Shown here piece after piece: positions 37,722-47,611 of a stretch of 64,000 nt of DNA. The translations under genes and the position numbers were made by a program. Positions within the stretch are counted from its first letter, which is position 1, and every line of letters begins with the position of its first letter. The DNA is from Pandoraea terrigena (GTDB taxonomy: Bacteria > Pseudomonadota > Gammaproteobacteria > Burkholderiales > Burkholderiaceae). The DNA lies in assembly GCF_902459705.1 (NCBI RefSeq), contig NZ_CABPRU010000001.1, positions 1-64,000 of the forward strand, in the 5' to 3' direction. Under the pieces are notes generated by a model. The model was given only the letters and a program-made list of their open reading frames with translations. It ran no database searches and was not told where the DNA came from.

Positions 37722-39998
37722 TCAGCGACTCGCATTGCGCATGCGCTTACCGTCGTCGAGCGTCGCACCGCGTACCTCGAAGTGCACGCGGTCACGTACC
37801 GCTCCGGCAGCGTCGACGAGTTCGAGCGTGTGACGCCCGGGCCACGGCAACCACCCCACGCGCGCACGGCCCGCGAGCGGTTTGCCGTCGAGCCGCCACG
37901 CCGCGCCCTTGGGCCACGCGGCGGCCACCTGGAACCACAGGCGCTGGTTCGCGGGCGGAATATCCGGATCCAACGCAACGATGGTGCTGTCGGGCGGCCC
38001 GGCAATTCGCCAGAGCGGCCCGCCTGGCGCTTTGGTGGCGAGCGCTGACAGCGTCATCGTGCGCTGTGATGTTCCGGGAAGAAACCACTCGTCGCGCGCC
38101 GCTTCGATGTGCGCCGAGTACTGCACCGCAACATGCTCGAGGCCGGGCGGCGGCGCGGGCGGCAGGCTCGCCGTGCGTCGATGCAGATAGTCCATGACGC
38201 GGTGCCAGATCGGCGCCGCCCCCGATACCCCGGACACATCCCACATCGGCGCACCGTCGGCGTTGCCCACCCAGACACCGACCGTATAGTGCCGCGAATA
38301 TCCGACGGCCCAGTTGTCGCGCATGTCCTTGCTGGTGCCGGTCTTCACGGCGGTCCAGTAGCGTGTCGAGAGCGGACTGTCGAGCCCGAACGTGCGAGTG
38401 CGCGCCTGTCGATCGGCGATCATGTCCGATACGATGAAACTGACCTGCGGCGAAAAGACGGCCGTTTGCGTCATGTCACGTCCACGCGCTTTGGTCGCGT
38501 CACCACCGCGCGTGCGTGCCATGTCCGGCATGCGCTCGTTCACACCGCTGGCGGTGCCGCCGTTAGCGAGTGCGCGATAGGCGTTCGCGAGCGTGAGCAG
38601 CGTCACATCGGCGCTGCCGAGCGCGAGGCTGTAACCGTAGTAGTCGCCGCTTTGCGTGAGCGGCAAGCCGAGTGAGACGAGCGTCTGGGCGAACCGGCGC
38701 GGCGTGACCATCACGAGCGTGCGCACGGCCGGCACGTTCAGCGACGAGGCCAGCGCCGTGCGCGCACTGATCCACCCCTTGAAGTGACGATCGTAGTTTT
38801 GTGGAATGTACAGGCCCCCGCCCGTGGGCAGATCGATGGGCGAATCGTCGAGGAGCGATGCTGCCGTCATGCGATGCTCCGCAATCGCCTGGGCATACAG
38901 GAACGGCTTGAGTGTCGAACCGGCCTGCCGAAGCGACGTGACGCCATCGACCTGCGCCGCCGCCGACAATGGTCCCGAGGAACCGACCCATGCAAGGATG
39001 TCGCCGCTCGCGTTGTCGATGACGACAATGGCCCCGTCCTGCACGTTGCGCGAACGTCCTGGCGTGCCCAGTTCGCGCAGCGTCTGCCGCAGGGTGGTCA
39101 CGGCCATGCGCTGGAGCTTCGCGTCGAGCGTGCTGACAATGCGTGTGCCCGCGGGCGGACGACTCGCGCTGAACACGCGACGCGCGAAATGCGGCGCCAG
39201 GCCCACGGCATCGCGCGTCGTCATCACGCTTGCCGGCCGCGAGAACACGAGCAGCGCGTAACCGTCGAGGCCGTTGCAGTTGGACGCCTGCCCCATGTCG
39301 CGCAAGATGCCGCACGCCCGCTGCGCCACACGTGCGGCAGGTGCATTCGGCGCACGCAGCAGCGCAACGGCCAGCGCCGACTCGCGGGCGTCGAGTCCGC
39401 TGGGGAATTTTCCGAACAGCGTTTGCGAGACGGCCGAGATGCCGATGAGTTCGCCGCGAAACGGCACGAGGTTCAGATACGCCTCGAGAATCTGATCCTT
39501 GCGCCAGCGCTGTTCCAGCCACAGCGCCGTTGCCGCCTGACCGATCTTCTGCGATATGGATCGATTGCGGGCGCTCGGGCGCAGATCGTCGTCGAGGAGC
39601 CCCGCCAATTGCATCGTCAGCGTGGAGGCGCCGCGCGTGCGCGTGTGCCAGAGATTGCCCCACGCGGCGGCGGCCACGCCGCGCCAGTCGACGCCACTGT
39701 GCTCGTAGAAGCGCTTGTCCTCGGAGGCAATCAACGCCTGACGAAAGGCGGGCGAGACATCGGCAAGCGTCACCCAATCGCCGCGTTGCGCCTGCATGTC
39801 GGCCCGCAGGCGCTGCAAGGGTTCGCCGTGACGATCCAGCAAGATCCAGTCCGACGCGCGCCAGTCCCGATGCACTTCGTCAAACGACGGGACGGCGTGC
39901 GCGGGCACCGCGGCCAGCAGCCATCCAAGCGTCAGCGCGACGCGCAGCACGACCCGACGGCCAACGACCCAACCGCGATTTTCAGTCACGGCGCGCAT
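37722..39998 (-). CDS. pbpC: Penicillin-binding protein 1C
   Basis: A 758-residue class A bifunctional peptidoglycan synthase anchored in the inner membrane. An N-terminal hydrophobic segment (VVLRVALTLGWLLAAVPAHA) precedes the glycosyltransferase domain with ASEDKRFYEHSGVDWRGVA and GASTLTMQLAG. The transpeptidase has the active-site serine in AGSTLKPF and KTGTSKDMRDN, and the PBP1C-specific C-terminal beta domain covers about 660-758. ATG 39998 overlaps the yhhN stop by 17 bases. It is the last gene of the alpha-2-macroglobulin operon; pbpC with an alpha-2-macroglobulin gene is a known pairing. Confidence 0.94.
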   Translation of the reverse strand: MRAVTENRGWVVGRRVVLRVALTLGWLLAAVPAHAVPSFDEVHRDWRASDWILLDRHGEPLQRLRADMQAQRGDWVTLADVSPAFRQALIASEDKRFYEHSGVDWRGVAAAAWGNLWHTRTRGASTLTMQLAGLLDDDLRPSARNRSISQKIGQAATALWLEQRWRKDQILEAYLNLVPFRGELIGISAVSQTLFGKFPSGLDARESALAVALLRAPNAPAARVAQRACGILRDMGQASNCNGLDGYALLVFSRPASVMTTRDAVGLAPHFARRVFSASRPPAGTRIVSTLDAKLQRMAVTTLRQTLRELGTPGRSRNVQDGAIVVIDNASGDILAWVGSSGPLSAAAQVDGVTSLRQAGSTLKPFLYAQAIAEHRMTAASLLDDSPIDLPTGGGLYIPQNYDRHFKGWISARTALASSLNVPAVRTLVMVTPRRFAQTLVSLGLPLTQSGDYYGYSLALGSADVTLLTLANAYRALANGGTASGVNERMPDMARTRGGDATKARGRDMTQTAVFSPQVSFIVSDMIADRQARTRTFGLDSPLSTRYWTAVKTGTSKDMRDNWAVGYSRHYTVGVWVGNADGAPMWDVSGVSGAAPIWHRVMDYLHRRTASLPPAPPPGLEHVAVQYSAHIEAARDEWFLPGTSQRTMTLSALATKAPGGPLWRIAGPPDSTIVALDPDIPPANQRLWFQVAAAWPKGAAWRLDGKPLAGRARVGWLPWPGRHTLELVDAAGAVRDRVHFEVRGATLDDGKRMRNASR

Positions 39999-40707
39999 AC
40001 GTCCCACCCGTTTGTGACCGATCTGGCGAACGCACGGCCATGATGCCGGCCGTGAGCAGCAGTTGCGCGAGCGCATAGAGAATCCAGATGGCATATTCCT
40101 GCGCCACGATGGGGCCGACGAAGCGCGTGGTACCGATAAGCGCATCCGAGACCGTGAAGAGCAGCGCGCCGACGGCCGCCCATTCGCCCGGCAGGTCAGC
40201 CAGCAGCGCCGCCGATGCCATCATCGCCAGTACGATCACGTAACACGCCACTGCGGCCTTGAGTTCGCCCATTCCGGGCCAGTAGATCGCGTAAGCCAAC
40301 GCCGCCGCCGCCCACACCAGCACGATCGCGACGCGATGCCAGCCGGGCACCTGCCCCCACCGGCGGCGCAAGCGCCAGAACAGCATGAAATATGCGAGAT
40401 GGGCCAGCAGGAACGCGCCCAGCCCGAGGACGAAGCCTTGCGCCAAGGTCGGCGACGCGAGCAGAACATCGCCCGCGCCCGAAAAGATCAAGGCCGCACA
40501 CAACCCCATACGCTCGCGCGGCACCCGGTGATACAACGCCGCGAACAGCAACAACGCACACAGCATCACCTTGGCAATGCCCTGGTCCGCATAGGGTGCG
40601 CCGCGCAACGCCAGCGCATAGGCGGCGCCGGCAAGCGCAGCCAGCCACCAGAAGCGGCGTGCCTCGCGTGGCAGTGCCGCCGCCGGGGCAAGTAAGTTCG
40701 ACGTCAT
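39982..40707 (-). CDS. YhhN-family lysoplasmalogenase
   Basis: A 241-residue polytopic membrane protein of the YhhN/TMEM86 family, whose characterised members hydrolyse the vinyl-ether bond of lysoplasmalogens. Hallmarks are ALIFSGAGDVLLA near 71-83, LKAAVACYVIVLAMM near 150-163 and GALLFTVSDALIGTTRFVGP near 178-197. About eight hydrophobic segments are present. It starts 21 bases after the alpha-2-macroglobulin gene and overlaps pbpC by 17 bases, so all three are co-transcribed. Why a lipid ether hydrolase sits between two cell-envelope defence/synthesis proteins is not explained by known biology I can cite. Confidence 0.88.
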   Translation of the reverse strand: MTSNLLAPAAALPREARRFWWLAALAGAAYALALRGAPYADQGIAKVMLCALLLFAALYHRVPRERMGLCAALIFSGAGDVLLASPTLAQGFVLGLGAFLLAHLAYFMLFWRLRRRWGQVPGWHRVAIVLVWAAAALAYAIYWPGMGELKAAVACYVIVLAMMASAALLADLPGEWAAVGALLFTVSDALIGTTRFVGPIVAQEYAIWILYALAQLLLTAGIMAVRSPDRSQTGGTYARRD

Positions 40708-40728
40708 GACAGTGGGCCCCCTTCGTCG

Positions 40729-43700
40729 TTACTTCGCCGGCACCACTTGCACCGGCGGGTTGGGCGTCTCGCCGTACATGGCCGGTTCGTACATCGCTTC
40801 GACGCGCGTTGGCGGGGTCGCGAACTTGCCGACATTGTTCAGGCGCACTGTGTACTCGATCCGGTGCTGCCCCTTTGGCAGGTAATCGAAGTACGCACGG
40901 TAGGCGTCCTGCGCGCGTTCCTCGAAGGCCGGCATGGCGCCTTCGCGCTTCTCGCCCTGCGTGGCAATGATCGAATCACGTCCAAGCCCACCGCCCAGCA
41001 CCGTGGCCCCGCCCGGCAGCGGATCGTTCACCACGACCCAGCGCATGTCGGCCTGCGCGTCGATATCGAGACGCACACGCAACACCGCACCGCGCACGAA
41101 GGCCTCGCCCGAGCGATCCGCCGCATCCTGCACCTGAACGCTGCGCGTCACGCGATAGCCGGCGGAGAACGGCGCCTTGAGCGGCACGGCGGCCAGGCTC
41201 TGAATTGTTGCCCACGGCTTGCCGGCTCCCGACTCATCCAGACGCAACACATCGCGCGCCCGGTCCTTCCCGGCCGCGGCGTTGCTCAACCACGGCAGTG
41301 CGACAACCGGCGGTACGGTGCCCGCCTTGAGCTTGTCCCAGTCGACGGTTTGCACACTACCGCTCGTTTGATTGTCTCGCTGCCACTGGATGGCCGTTTG
41401 CCCCGTTGGCGTGTCGCGCTCGAATCGCGCCGAGAATCGATCCACGGCCAGGCCCCCCCAGACGTTCGCCGTGGTCGTCGACCACGCGCCACGCGATTGC
41501 AGCCCCAGCAGGCCGATCACGAGACGCGGCATCTCGTCCTTCCACGCCGGGTTGGCATTCATCAGCAACGCCAGCCGCGCCGCGTTGGTCTCGGGGCCGA
41601 CCATCAGCCACCAGAGCCCGTCGCTCGCCTGCGTCGAGAACCCCACACGCGTGCCCTGATACGACAGACGCGCACGCAGGATCTGCTCGGCTTGTGCCAT
41701 GCGCTCGGCACGTTGTGGCGCGTCGGGCAACCGCTGCAGGACCGCGTACCAGTCGATGACCGCCGACGTCGGCCAATCGTTCGGCGCGCCGGTGAGCGAA
41801 CTCAGCATCCGTGCGTTTGCTCGGCCGTACCGGGACAACGCTTCGATGGCGCTCAGCTTGCGCAACGTCAGGTCGTCACGCGGCGCCCAGAAGCGGCGCG
41901 TAAGACGGCCTTCCACGAACGCCGTCAGGCCGTCCTCCATACGCGCCAGCGCGTCGTCCGGCAGAACATAGCCGGCGTCGAGGGTCTTCGCTTCGCTGCT
42001 CACAGCCAGCAGATAGGCGGTGAGCGTATCGCTGCCCTGATTGGCAAAGCCCTCTTGCGGTGGGAAGTAGCTCGCCAGCCCGTCGTCATCGAGATACGAC
42101 GGCAGCGTGCCCATCACCCGCTTCCACTGCGCAACGTCGCGCATACCGAGCGCCTTCGATGCCAGTTGCTCGAGACAGCCATACGGATAGACCTCGAACC
42201 AGCGCTTCACCCCCGGCAGTCCCTGAGACAGACGCGGTTGCAGGCTGATGCGAACCCCGCCGCGCAACTTGCCGGTGCTGTCCGTCACGGCGCCAGCTGG
42301 GGGTGACATGGGCAGCGTCAGGCTGCCTTCGACCTGCGTGAGCACCGACTGCTGGACGCTCGCAGGCAACGACGGCCGGATGTCCTGCCCGACCTTGATC
42401 GCGTCGCTCGCGGCGGGCGCCGCGCTCGTTGCCGGCACCTGTGCCGTGACCTCCCACAACACGCGTTGCGCACGCGTGTCCGCCAGTCCGGCAGGCGCCG
42501 TCACGTCCCACGCCACTTCACGCGATTCGCCGGCCGGTACGTCAACCCGTTGCGGTGCCAGCGTCAGTTGCGTGGCTCGCGCGGTCAACTGCACCTGCAT
42601 GGCATGTTGCGTCGTGTTGCGCACGGTGAACTGAGCGCGATAGGTGTCGCCCTCGCGCACCAGCGGCGGCAATCCCGAGATCAGTTGCAGATCCTGCGTG
42701 GTGCGTATGGTCGCGGCCCCGGTGCCGAACCAGCCAAGCGCCTGCGCACCGGGCCGGCCGTCATCGGCCACCGCCACGATGCGGAAGCTGGACAGGGCGT
42801 CGTTGAGCGGCACGTCCACGCTCGCCTCGCCTTTGTCGTCGAGCACGACGCGCGGTTGCCAGAGCAGCAACGTGTCGAACAGCTCGCGCGTCGGGCTCTT
42901 GCCACCGCCGCCGCCGGCCGGCACCGCCTTGCGACCATAGTGCCGGCGTCCGATGATCTCCATCTGTGCGGTGGCCGTCGTCACGCTGTAGCTGCGACGC
43001 TGCCACATGGCATCCAGCAGATTCCAACTGGTGTTCGGCGCCAGTTCGAGCAACGCCTCGTCGACAGCCGCAACGGCAACCTCGGTGCCTGCCGCGACCG
43101 GCTTGCCGTCCGGCTGCGTGACCTTGATGCGCACCTTGGCATGACCGCGCACCGGGTACGTCGTCGCGTCCGGCTTCAACTCCACGCCCAGACGCTGTGC
43201 CGCCGTGCCTACCCGCAACTCGGCCAACCCGAAGCGATAGGCCGGTTTGCCCAGATCCACCAGTCCTGTCGGGGCCTGATACTCCCGGCCTTCGTACCAA
43301 AAGGCCCGGAACCACTCCAGGGGCTGTTTCCAGCCCCACTGGAAGAACGAGTACCAGGGCACCTCGTGAATTCGACCTCGCACCGCGAGCACCGACACGT
43401 AAACGTTGGGCCCCCAGGTGGGATCGACCTTGAGCGAAATGCTCGGATCCTTGCCCGAGATCTCTATCGTGCGCGTCTGCATCACACCCTCGCGCTCGAT
43501 CGCCACGAGCGCCGTCGCCGAGCGGAACGGCATGCGCACCTGGAGCTTGGCCGTCTCGCCAGGCTCGTAGGCCCGACGCTCCGGTAGCACGTCCATGCGG
43601 TCGGTGTTGTCGCCGCCAAACCAGACCTCGCCGCGTCCCGTCACCCACACGCTGGTCGTCGACGTACTCAGATTGCCTTTGTCGTCCTTGGCCTGCGCCA

Positions 43701-46700
43701 CGAGCGTAATTTCGCCCGGCTGAGAGAGCGAGACATCGCACGCGAGCAGCCCATGTTCGTCCGTCTTGCCGCTGCACACGGTACCGAGATCCTTGACCTC
43801 GGTGCGGTTGTCATAGGCATAGAACCCACCCACCATGCGCTTGCGGCTACTGGTGGTCATCCGCGCCTCGGCGCGCACGTCCATCGCTACCCCGACCTTC
43901 GGCTTGCCCTGCAGATCGAGCGCGAGTGCCTTGACCGGAAGCTTGTGGGTCACCGACACCCAGCTTTCGCTGCGCACGCCGGTAATCAGATTCGCGGGCC
44001 ACAGCGTTGCATTGCCGCGAAGCGTCTGAATCTCGCCGTTCGGGTCCGCAAAGCTCGCCTCGAGCACCAGATCGCTCGGACGGTCGACCTTGGGCAAGTC
44101 CTTGAGCGTCAGATTGCCTGCGCCGTTGCGGTCGAGCACAAGCCGTTGCTTGTCGGCCACCAGCTTCTGGTCGTTCGCGGCCGCACTCTCGTCATTGCCC
44201 TGATCCTCGTCATCGCCCGCCGACTGCGCCGACGGCGGGCGGTACGGCGTGAAGCTGAAATCGTCGTACCCATCGAACGTCATATCGCGCACGCGCAACA
44301 GCGCCGAAACACGCACCGGCAAGTTGCCCGCCGGACCGCCCGCCACGTAGTTCACCTGCACATTCACCGGGGCTTCGGTCTTGTTGATCAGCGGCGACTT
44401 CGCGGCATCGCGCACGCCGATCGATCCGGCCAGCACCGGCAAACGGAAAGCCGCCACGCGGAAGTGCCCTGCGTCCAACGACGATGGATACGACTTCGGA
44501 CGCGAATCCGTATCCGTATAGTCGAGCGTCACCGCATACTCGCCAAGCTTCGCGCCCTGCGGAATCTGGAACGTGTTTTCGGCCAGCCGTCCGTTGCGCC
44601 ACTTGATGGGCTGCGTATAGGTTTGCCCGGAACCCTCATGCGTGATCGTCAACTGCGATGGCAGGCTCGCGGGCAACACCAGCCCCTGCATCGATTCCTG
44701 ACGAATGAAGTGCTTCATCGACACTGTCTCGCCGACGCGGAACAGCACCCGGTCGAACACCGTTTGCGCGCGTACCGTCGGGCTGCTGCCACCGTCGGTC
44801 GGCACATGGAAACGCCAAGGCTCGATGCCGCGATCCCACGTCGACGACACGAACGCCATGTCGGGATCGTTCCCCTGCGTGCGAGCGACCACGAAGTACC
44901 CCGAGCGCATCGTCTTCTCGCAGTACCGGTATCGCTCGAGCGACTTGTCGATCTTCGCCACGCCGGTCTTGTCGGTCACCGCACTCGCCACTTCGCTGCC
45001 GTCGCAATCGAGCACCCTCACTTTCGCATTGGCCACCGGCTGGCCTTTGTCCAGCGTCGTCACCCATGCGACGGCGTTCTCCCGCCCCATCTTGAAATGC
45101 ACACCGAGATTGGTGACGAGCACCGTCGTGCGCACGTACATCGGCAACGACTTGCCCAGCAGCGCCGCTCCGAGCGACGGCGAGGCCAACTCCACGACAT
45201 AGAAGCCGGGCTTCTGGAACGGAATGCCGACCACTTCGAACGGGCGCGGATCCTTCTCCTTGGGCACGGGCAGGGTCAACGCCTGGACGCCCGGCCATCC
45301 TGACAACAATGACAGGCTGCGCGTGTCATAACGCGTGACCTTGCCCTCGACGATCACCGCCGCATTCGGCCCAAACGCCGCGTTCGCCGCCGGGGCCGTC
45401 AGGATCGACGGCATCTCCTGCGCAATCTGCTTGCGCGTCATCGTCGTTTCGTCGAAGCGACGCACGCGCGACATCCAGTTCATGACCTCAGCGTCGTCGT
45501 CGACCCGCAGTTGCAGGGTACGTCCACGCTCGCCGGTCCTGGCGGCCTCACCTGCCACCCCCAACCCGTTGATTTGCAGCGCAGGCTCGACCTTGCGCAG
45601 CGTGACCGGCAGCATCGGCGGCATGCCGGGCTCGGCAAAACGCTCCACGATGCCGAACGGCGCGGCCGCGAACTTGGCGAGCGGCGGCATCGTCGCCGTC
45701 TTCGTCTTCAGCGGGAATTCGCCAGCGTTGTCGAGCGCTCGGCCACTGTCGTCCGTAAATCCTTTCGGCAGCGAAATCGTCAGCTCGGCCCTCTCGGGGA
45801 ACGGCGCGTCGAACGTGACATCGCTCACACTGGACGTACGGTCCGAATCGCTGAATTTCGGCGACCGTTCGGCCCCCGCACCATGCAGGCGAATCTTGGC
45901 GGCCATATCGCGCGCGACCGGCGAGTTGAACGTCAGACGCAGTGGGCGCAGCGGCGTACACGGCGCGTTCGCATTCTCGCGCTCACAACTGAAGCTGGCC
46001 GTAAACGGTTCACGTACCTCGTATTCAAAACGTCGCGCCTGCTTCGTGGGCACGCCCGACGGCGTTGTAATACCCGCCCCCCACACCAGGTGCATCTTGG
46101 CGCCTGCCGCAAGCGTGCGGTTGCATTGCAGCATGACAACGCGCGCCGCCTGCTTATCGAGTTGGAAACGCTTGAGCAATGCCAAACGTGTGTCGCCTTC
46201 GACTCCCTTGACGCCGATGCGCTCGCCCACCCCTTCCGTCTCGCACCAGGCGTGCTGCTGCACACTGGCGGGCTGCGCCGCACCATTGAGCGCAAGGATG
46301 AAAATCTGGTTTTCGTCAATGGGACCGTACGACGGACGGATGGACGTGACGGCCGGGCCGCCCGTGTTGAATGCGTAATGCGTGGTCCCCGACAGGGCCG
46401 TGCCAGACACCGCGGACAACCCGCTGCGCATCTCGACAGAACATTTCGCGCCCGGCGGCAGCGACGACTTGAAGTCATAGACCCAGATCTTCGGTTCGAG
46501 CCAATGCCCCTCGCCGGCAAGCGACGCGTCGGAGCACTTCACAATGGCAGGCGCCTGCGCACGCGGATCGCCCGCAGGAACCATCGCTTCGTCGAACTTG
46601 ACCACCACCTGGTCTACGCTCGCAACCTCTCCCTGCGGACTGACACTCATGACGCGTGCCGCCTGCACCGGCGACGCGGCCAACCCGCCAAGACACAGCA

Positions 46701-46752
46701 CCGCCCACACCAACGGCGCGGCCGGAAACACGCGTTGCGTTCGGCTAAGCAT
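40729..46752 (-). CDS. Bacterial alpha-2-macroglobulin (YfhM-like), thioester form
   Basis: A 2007-residue periplasmic protease trap, larger than the roughly 1650-residue E. coli protein. A signal peptide (AVLCLGGLAASPVQA, near 18-32) precedes macroglobulin-type repeats, with the bait region expected between about 1150 and 1300. The thioester motif is intact as YPYGCLEQLASKAL, with Cys1526 and Gln1529. The C-terminal receptor-like region ends the chain. Unlike E. coli YfhM I see no lipobox cysteine at the cleavage site, so it may be soluble. GGGAGGAG precedes the ATG. It is the first gene of the operon with yhhN and pbpC: it would trap attacking proteases where PBP1C repairs the wall (family model). 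Confidence 0.94.
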   Translation of the reverse strand: MLSRTQRVFPAAPLVWAVLCLGGLAASPVQAARVMSVSPQGEVASVDQVVVKFDEAMVPAGDPRAQAPAIVKCSDASLAGEGHWLEPKIWVYDFKSSLPPGAKCSVEMRSGLSAVSGTALSGTTHYAFNTGGPAVTSIRPSYGPIDENQIFILALNGAAQPASVQQHAWCETEGVGERIGVKGVEGDTRLALLKRFQLDKQAARVVMLQCNRTLAAGAKMHLVWGAGITTPSGVPTKQARRFEYEVREPFTASFSCERENANAPCTPLRPLRLTFNSPVARDMAAKIRLHGAGAERSPKFSDSDRTSSVSDVTFDAPFPERAELTISLPKGFTDDSGRALDNAGEFPLKTKTATMPPLAKFAAAPFGIVERFAEPGMPPMLPVTLRKVEPALQINGLGVAGEAARTGERGRTLQLRVDDDAEVMNWMSRVRRFDETTMTRKQIAQEMPSILTAPAANAAFGPNAAVIVEGKVTRYDTRSLSLLSGWPGVQALTLPVPKEKDPRPFEVVGIPFQKPGFYVVELASPSLGAALLGKSLPMYVRTTVLVTNLGVHFKMGRENAVAWVTTLDKGQPVANAKVRVLDCDGSEVASAVTDKTGVAKIDKSLERYRYCEKTMRSGYFVVARTQGNDPDMAFVSSTWDRGIEPWRFHVPTDGGSSPTVRAQTVFDRVLFRVGETVSMKHFIRQESMQGLVLPASLPSQLTITHEGSGQTYTQPIKWRNGRLAENTFQIPQGAKLGEYAVTLDYTDTDSRPKSYPSSLDAGHFRVAAFRLPVLAGSIGVRDAAKSPLINKTEAPVNVQVNYVAGGPAGNLPVRVSALLRVRDMTFDGYDDFSFTPYRPPSAQSAGDDEDQGNDESAAANDQKLVADKQRLVLDRNGAGNLTLKDLPKVDRPSDLVLEASFADPNGEIQTLRGNATLWPANLITGVRSESWVSVTHKLPVKALALDLQGKPKVGVAMDVRAEARMTTSSRKRMVGGFYAYDNRTEVKDLGTVCSGKTDEHGLLACDVSLSQPGEITLVAQAKDDKGNLSTSTTSVWVTGRGEVWFGGDNTDRMDVLPERRAYEPGETAKLQVRMPFRSATALVAIEREGVMQTRTIEISGKDPSISLKVDPTWGPNVYVSVLAVRGRIHEVPWYSFFQWGWKQPLEWFRAFWYEGREYQAPTGLVDLGKPAYRFGLAELRVGTAAQRLGVELKPDATTYPVRGHAKVRIKVTQPDGKPVAAGTEVAVAAVDEALLELAPNTSWNLLDAMWQRRSYSVTTATAQMEIIGRRHYGRKAVPAGGGGGKSPTRELFDTLLLWQPRVVLDDKGEASVDVPLNDALSSFRIVAVADDGRPGAQALGWFGTGAATIRTTQDLQLISGLPPLVREGDTYRAQFTVRNTTQHAMQVQLTARATQLTLAPQRVDVPAGESREVAWDVTAPAGLADTRAQRVLWEVTAQVPATSAAPAASDAIKVGQDIRPSLPASVQQSVLTQVEGSLTLPMSPPAGAVTDSTGKLRGGVRISLQPRLSQGLPGVKRWFEVYPYGCLEQLASKALGMRDVAQWKRVMGTLPSYLDDDGLASYFPPQEGFANQGSDTLTAYLLAVSSEAKTLDAGYVLPDDALARMEDGLTAFVEGRLTRRFWAPRDDLTLRKLSAIEALSRYGRANARMLSSLTGAPNDWPTSAVIDWYAVLQRLPDAPQRAERMAQAEQILRARLSYQGTRVGFSTQASDGLWWLMVGPETNAARLALLMNANPAWKDEMPRLVIGLLGLQSRGAWSTTTANVWGGLAVDRFSARFERDTPTGQTAIQWQRDNQTSGSVQTVDWDKLKAGTVPPVVALPWLSNAAAGKDRARDVLRLDESGAGKPWATIQSLAAVPLKAPFSAGYRVTRSVQVQDAADRSGEAFVRGAVLRVRLDIDAQADMRWVVVNDPLPGGATVLGGGLGRDSIIATQGEKREGAMPAFEERAQDAYRAYFDYLPKGQHRIEYTVRLNNVGKFATPPTRVEAMYEPAMYGETPNPPVQVVPAK

Positions 46753-46948
46753 GCCGGTCTCCTCCCGAGTTCAGTTCAGGCGATTCTAACCCGCGGTGTT
46801 TGGCATTTCGAACCGATTCCCTTCGGATGCACGGCAGGAAGCATCATTTAGGATTCGCCGTGCGGCTGAGTCGGAATCATCTGGGTTGGGTTCCGGTGGC
46901 CGCCTATGTCACACTGACGCCATTCCGTGTTCAAGACGTTAGCGTCTC

Positions 46949-47464
46949 ATGTCCCTCGCCTTTCTCCATCCAAAGAAGAACGCACTGGTCTATCTGGTGA
47001 AGATTCTCAGCGGCTCGCTGATCGTCTGGTTCGGCCTTCGCGCCGCAGGCTTTCCAGAGCCTTACTGGGCGATGATTTCACTCATCATCGTGACCGAACC
47101 GGACCCGTTGCAGGCACGCAGCAACTTCAAAGCGCGCACGATCAACACGATGACCGGCGCCGTCGTCGCCTGTATCGTCTTGCTCGTCATCGGACCGGGG
47201 CTCGCGGCCATGCTTGTGGGCATCACGCTGACCACCCTGGCCGCGATGGTGGTGCAGAACTATCCGGCCAACTGGCGTCTCGGCCCGGCCACGGTCGTGA
47301 TCCTGATGTCAGCGGCGTTGAGCGGACAAGGGAAAGGGCTGCACGAAGAACTCAGTCTTGCCGTGCTGCGGGTGATTGAAGTGCTGATCGGCTCCACCGT
47401 GGCGCTCATCGAGTCGCTGATCTACGGGCGCTACGTGAAGCCCTGGCTGATGCCCGCCGACTGA
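46949..47464 (+). CDS. FUSC-family membrane protein, single domain
   Basis: A 171-residue inner-membrane protein with five to six hydrophobic helices. The segment WFGLRAAGFPEPYWAMISLI then IVTEPDPLQARSNFKARTIN matches the membrane domain of FUSC/aromatic-acid exporter proteins. Typical members are 350-700 residues with two such domains and a cytoplasmic part; this is a free-standing half that may dimerise. It is divergent from the alpha-2-macroglobulin operon across 196 bases. The substrate is unknown. Confidence 0.78.
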   Translation: MSLAFLHPKKNALVYLVKILSGSLIVWFGLRAAGFPEPYWAMISLIIVTEPDPLQARSNFKARTINTMTGAVVACIVLLVIGPGLAAMLVGITLTTLAAMVVQNYPANWRLGPATVVILMSAALSGQGKGLHEELSLAVLRVIEVLIGSTVALIESLIYGRYVKPWLMPAD

Positions 47465-47611
47465 TGCTCGTGCACGGCATCGACATCGGCTTGTCGTCGT
47501 AGCCGTCAATCGGACAGTCGGACGCCTAACGCCATCGCGCAGAAAGTTGCCGCGGAATCCGTCAAATGGAATGCGGCCATGCCACCGGGCGAGGCGCCAT
47601 GGCGCCCCCGC

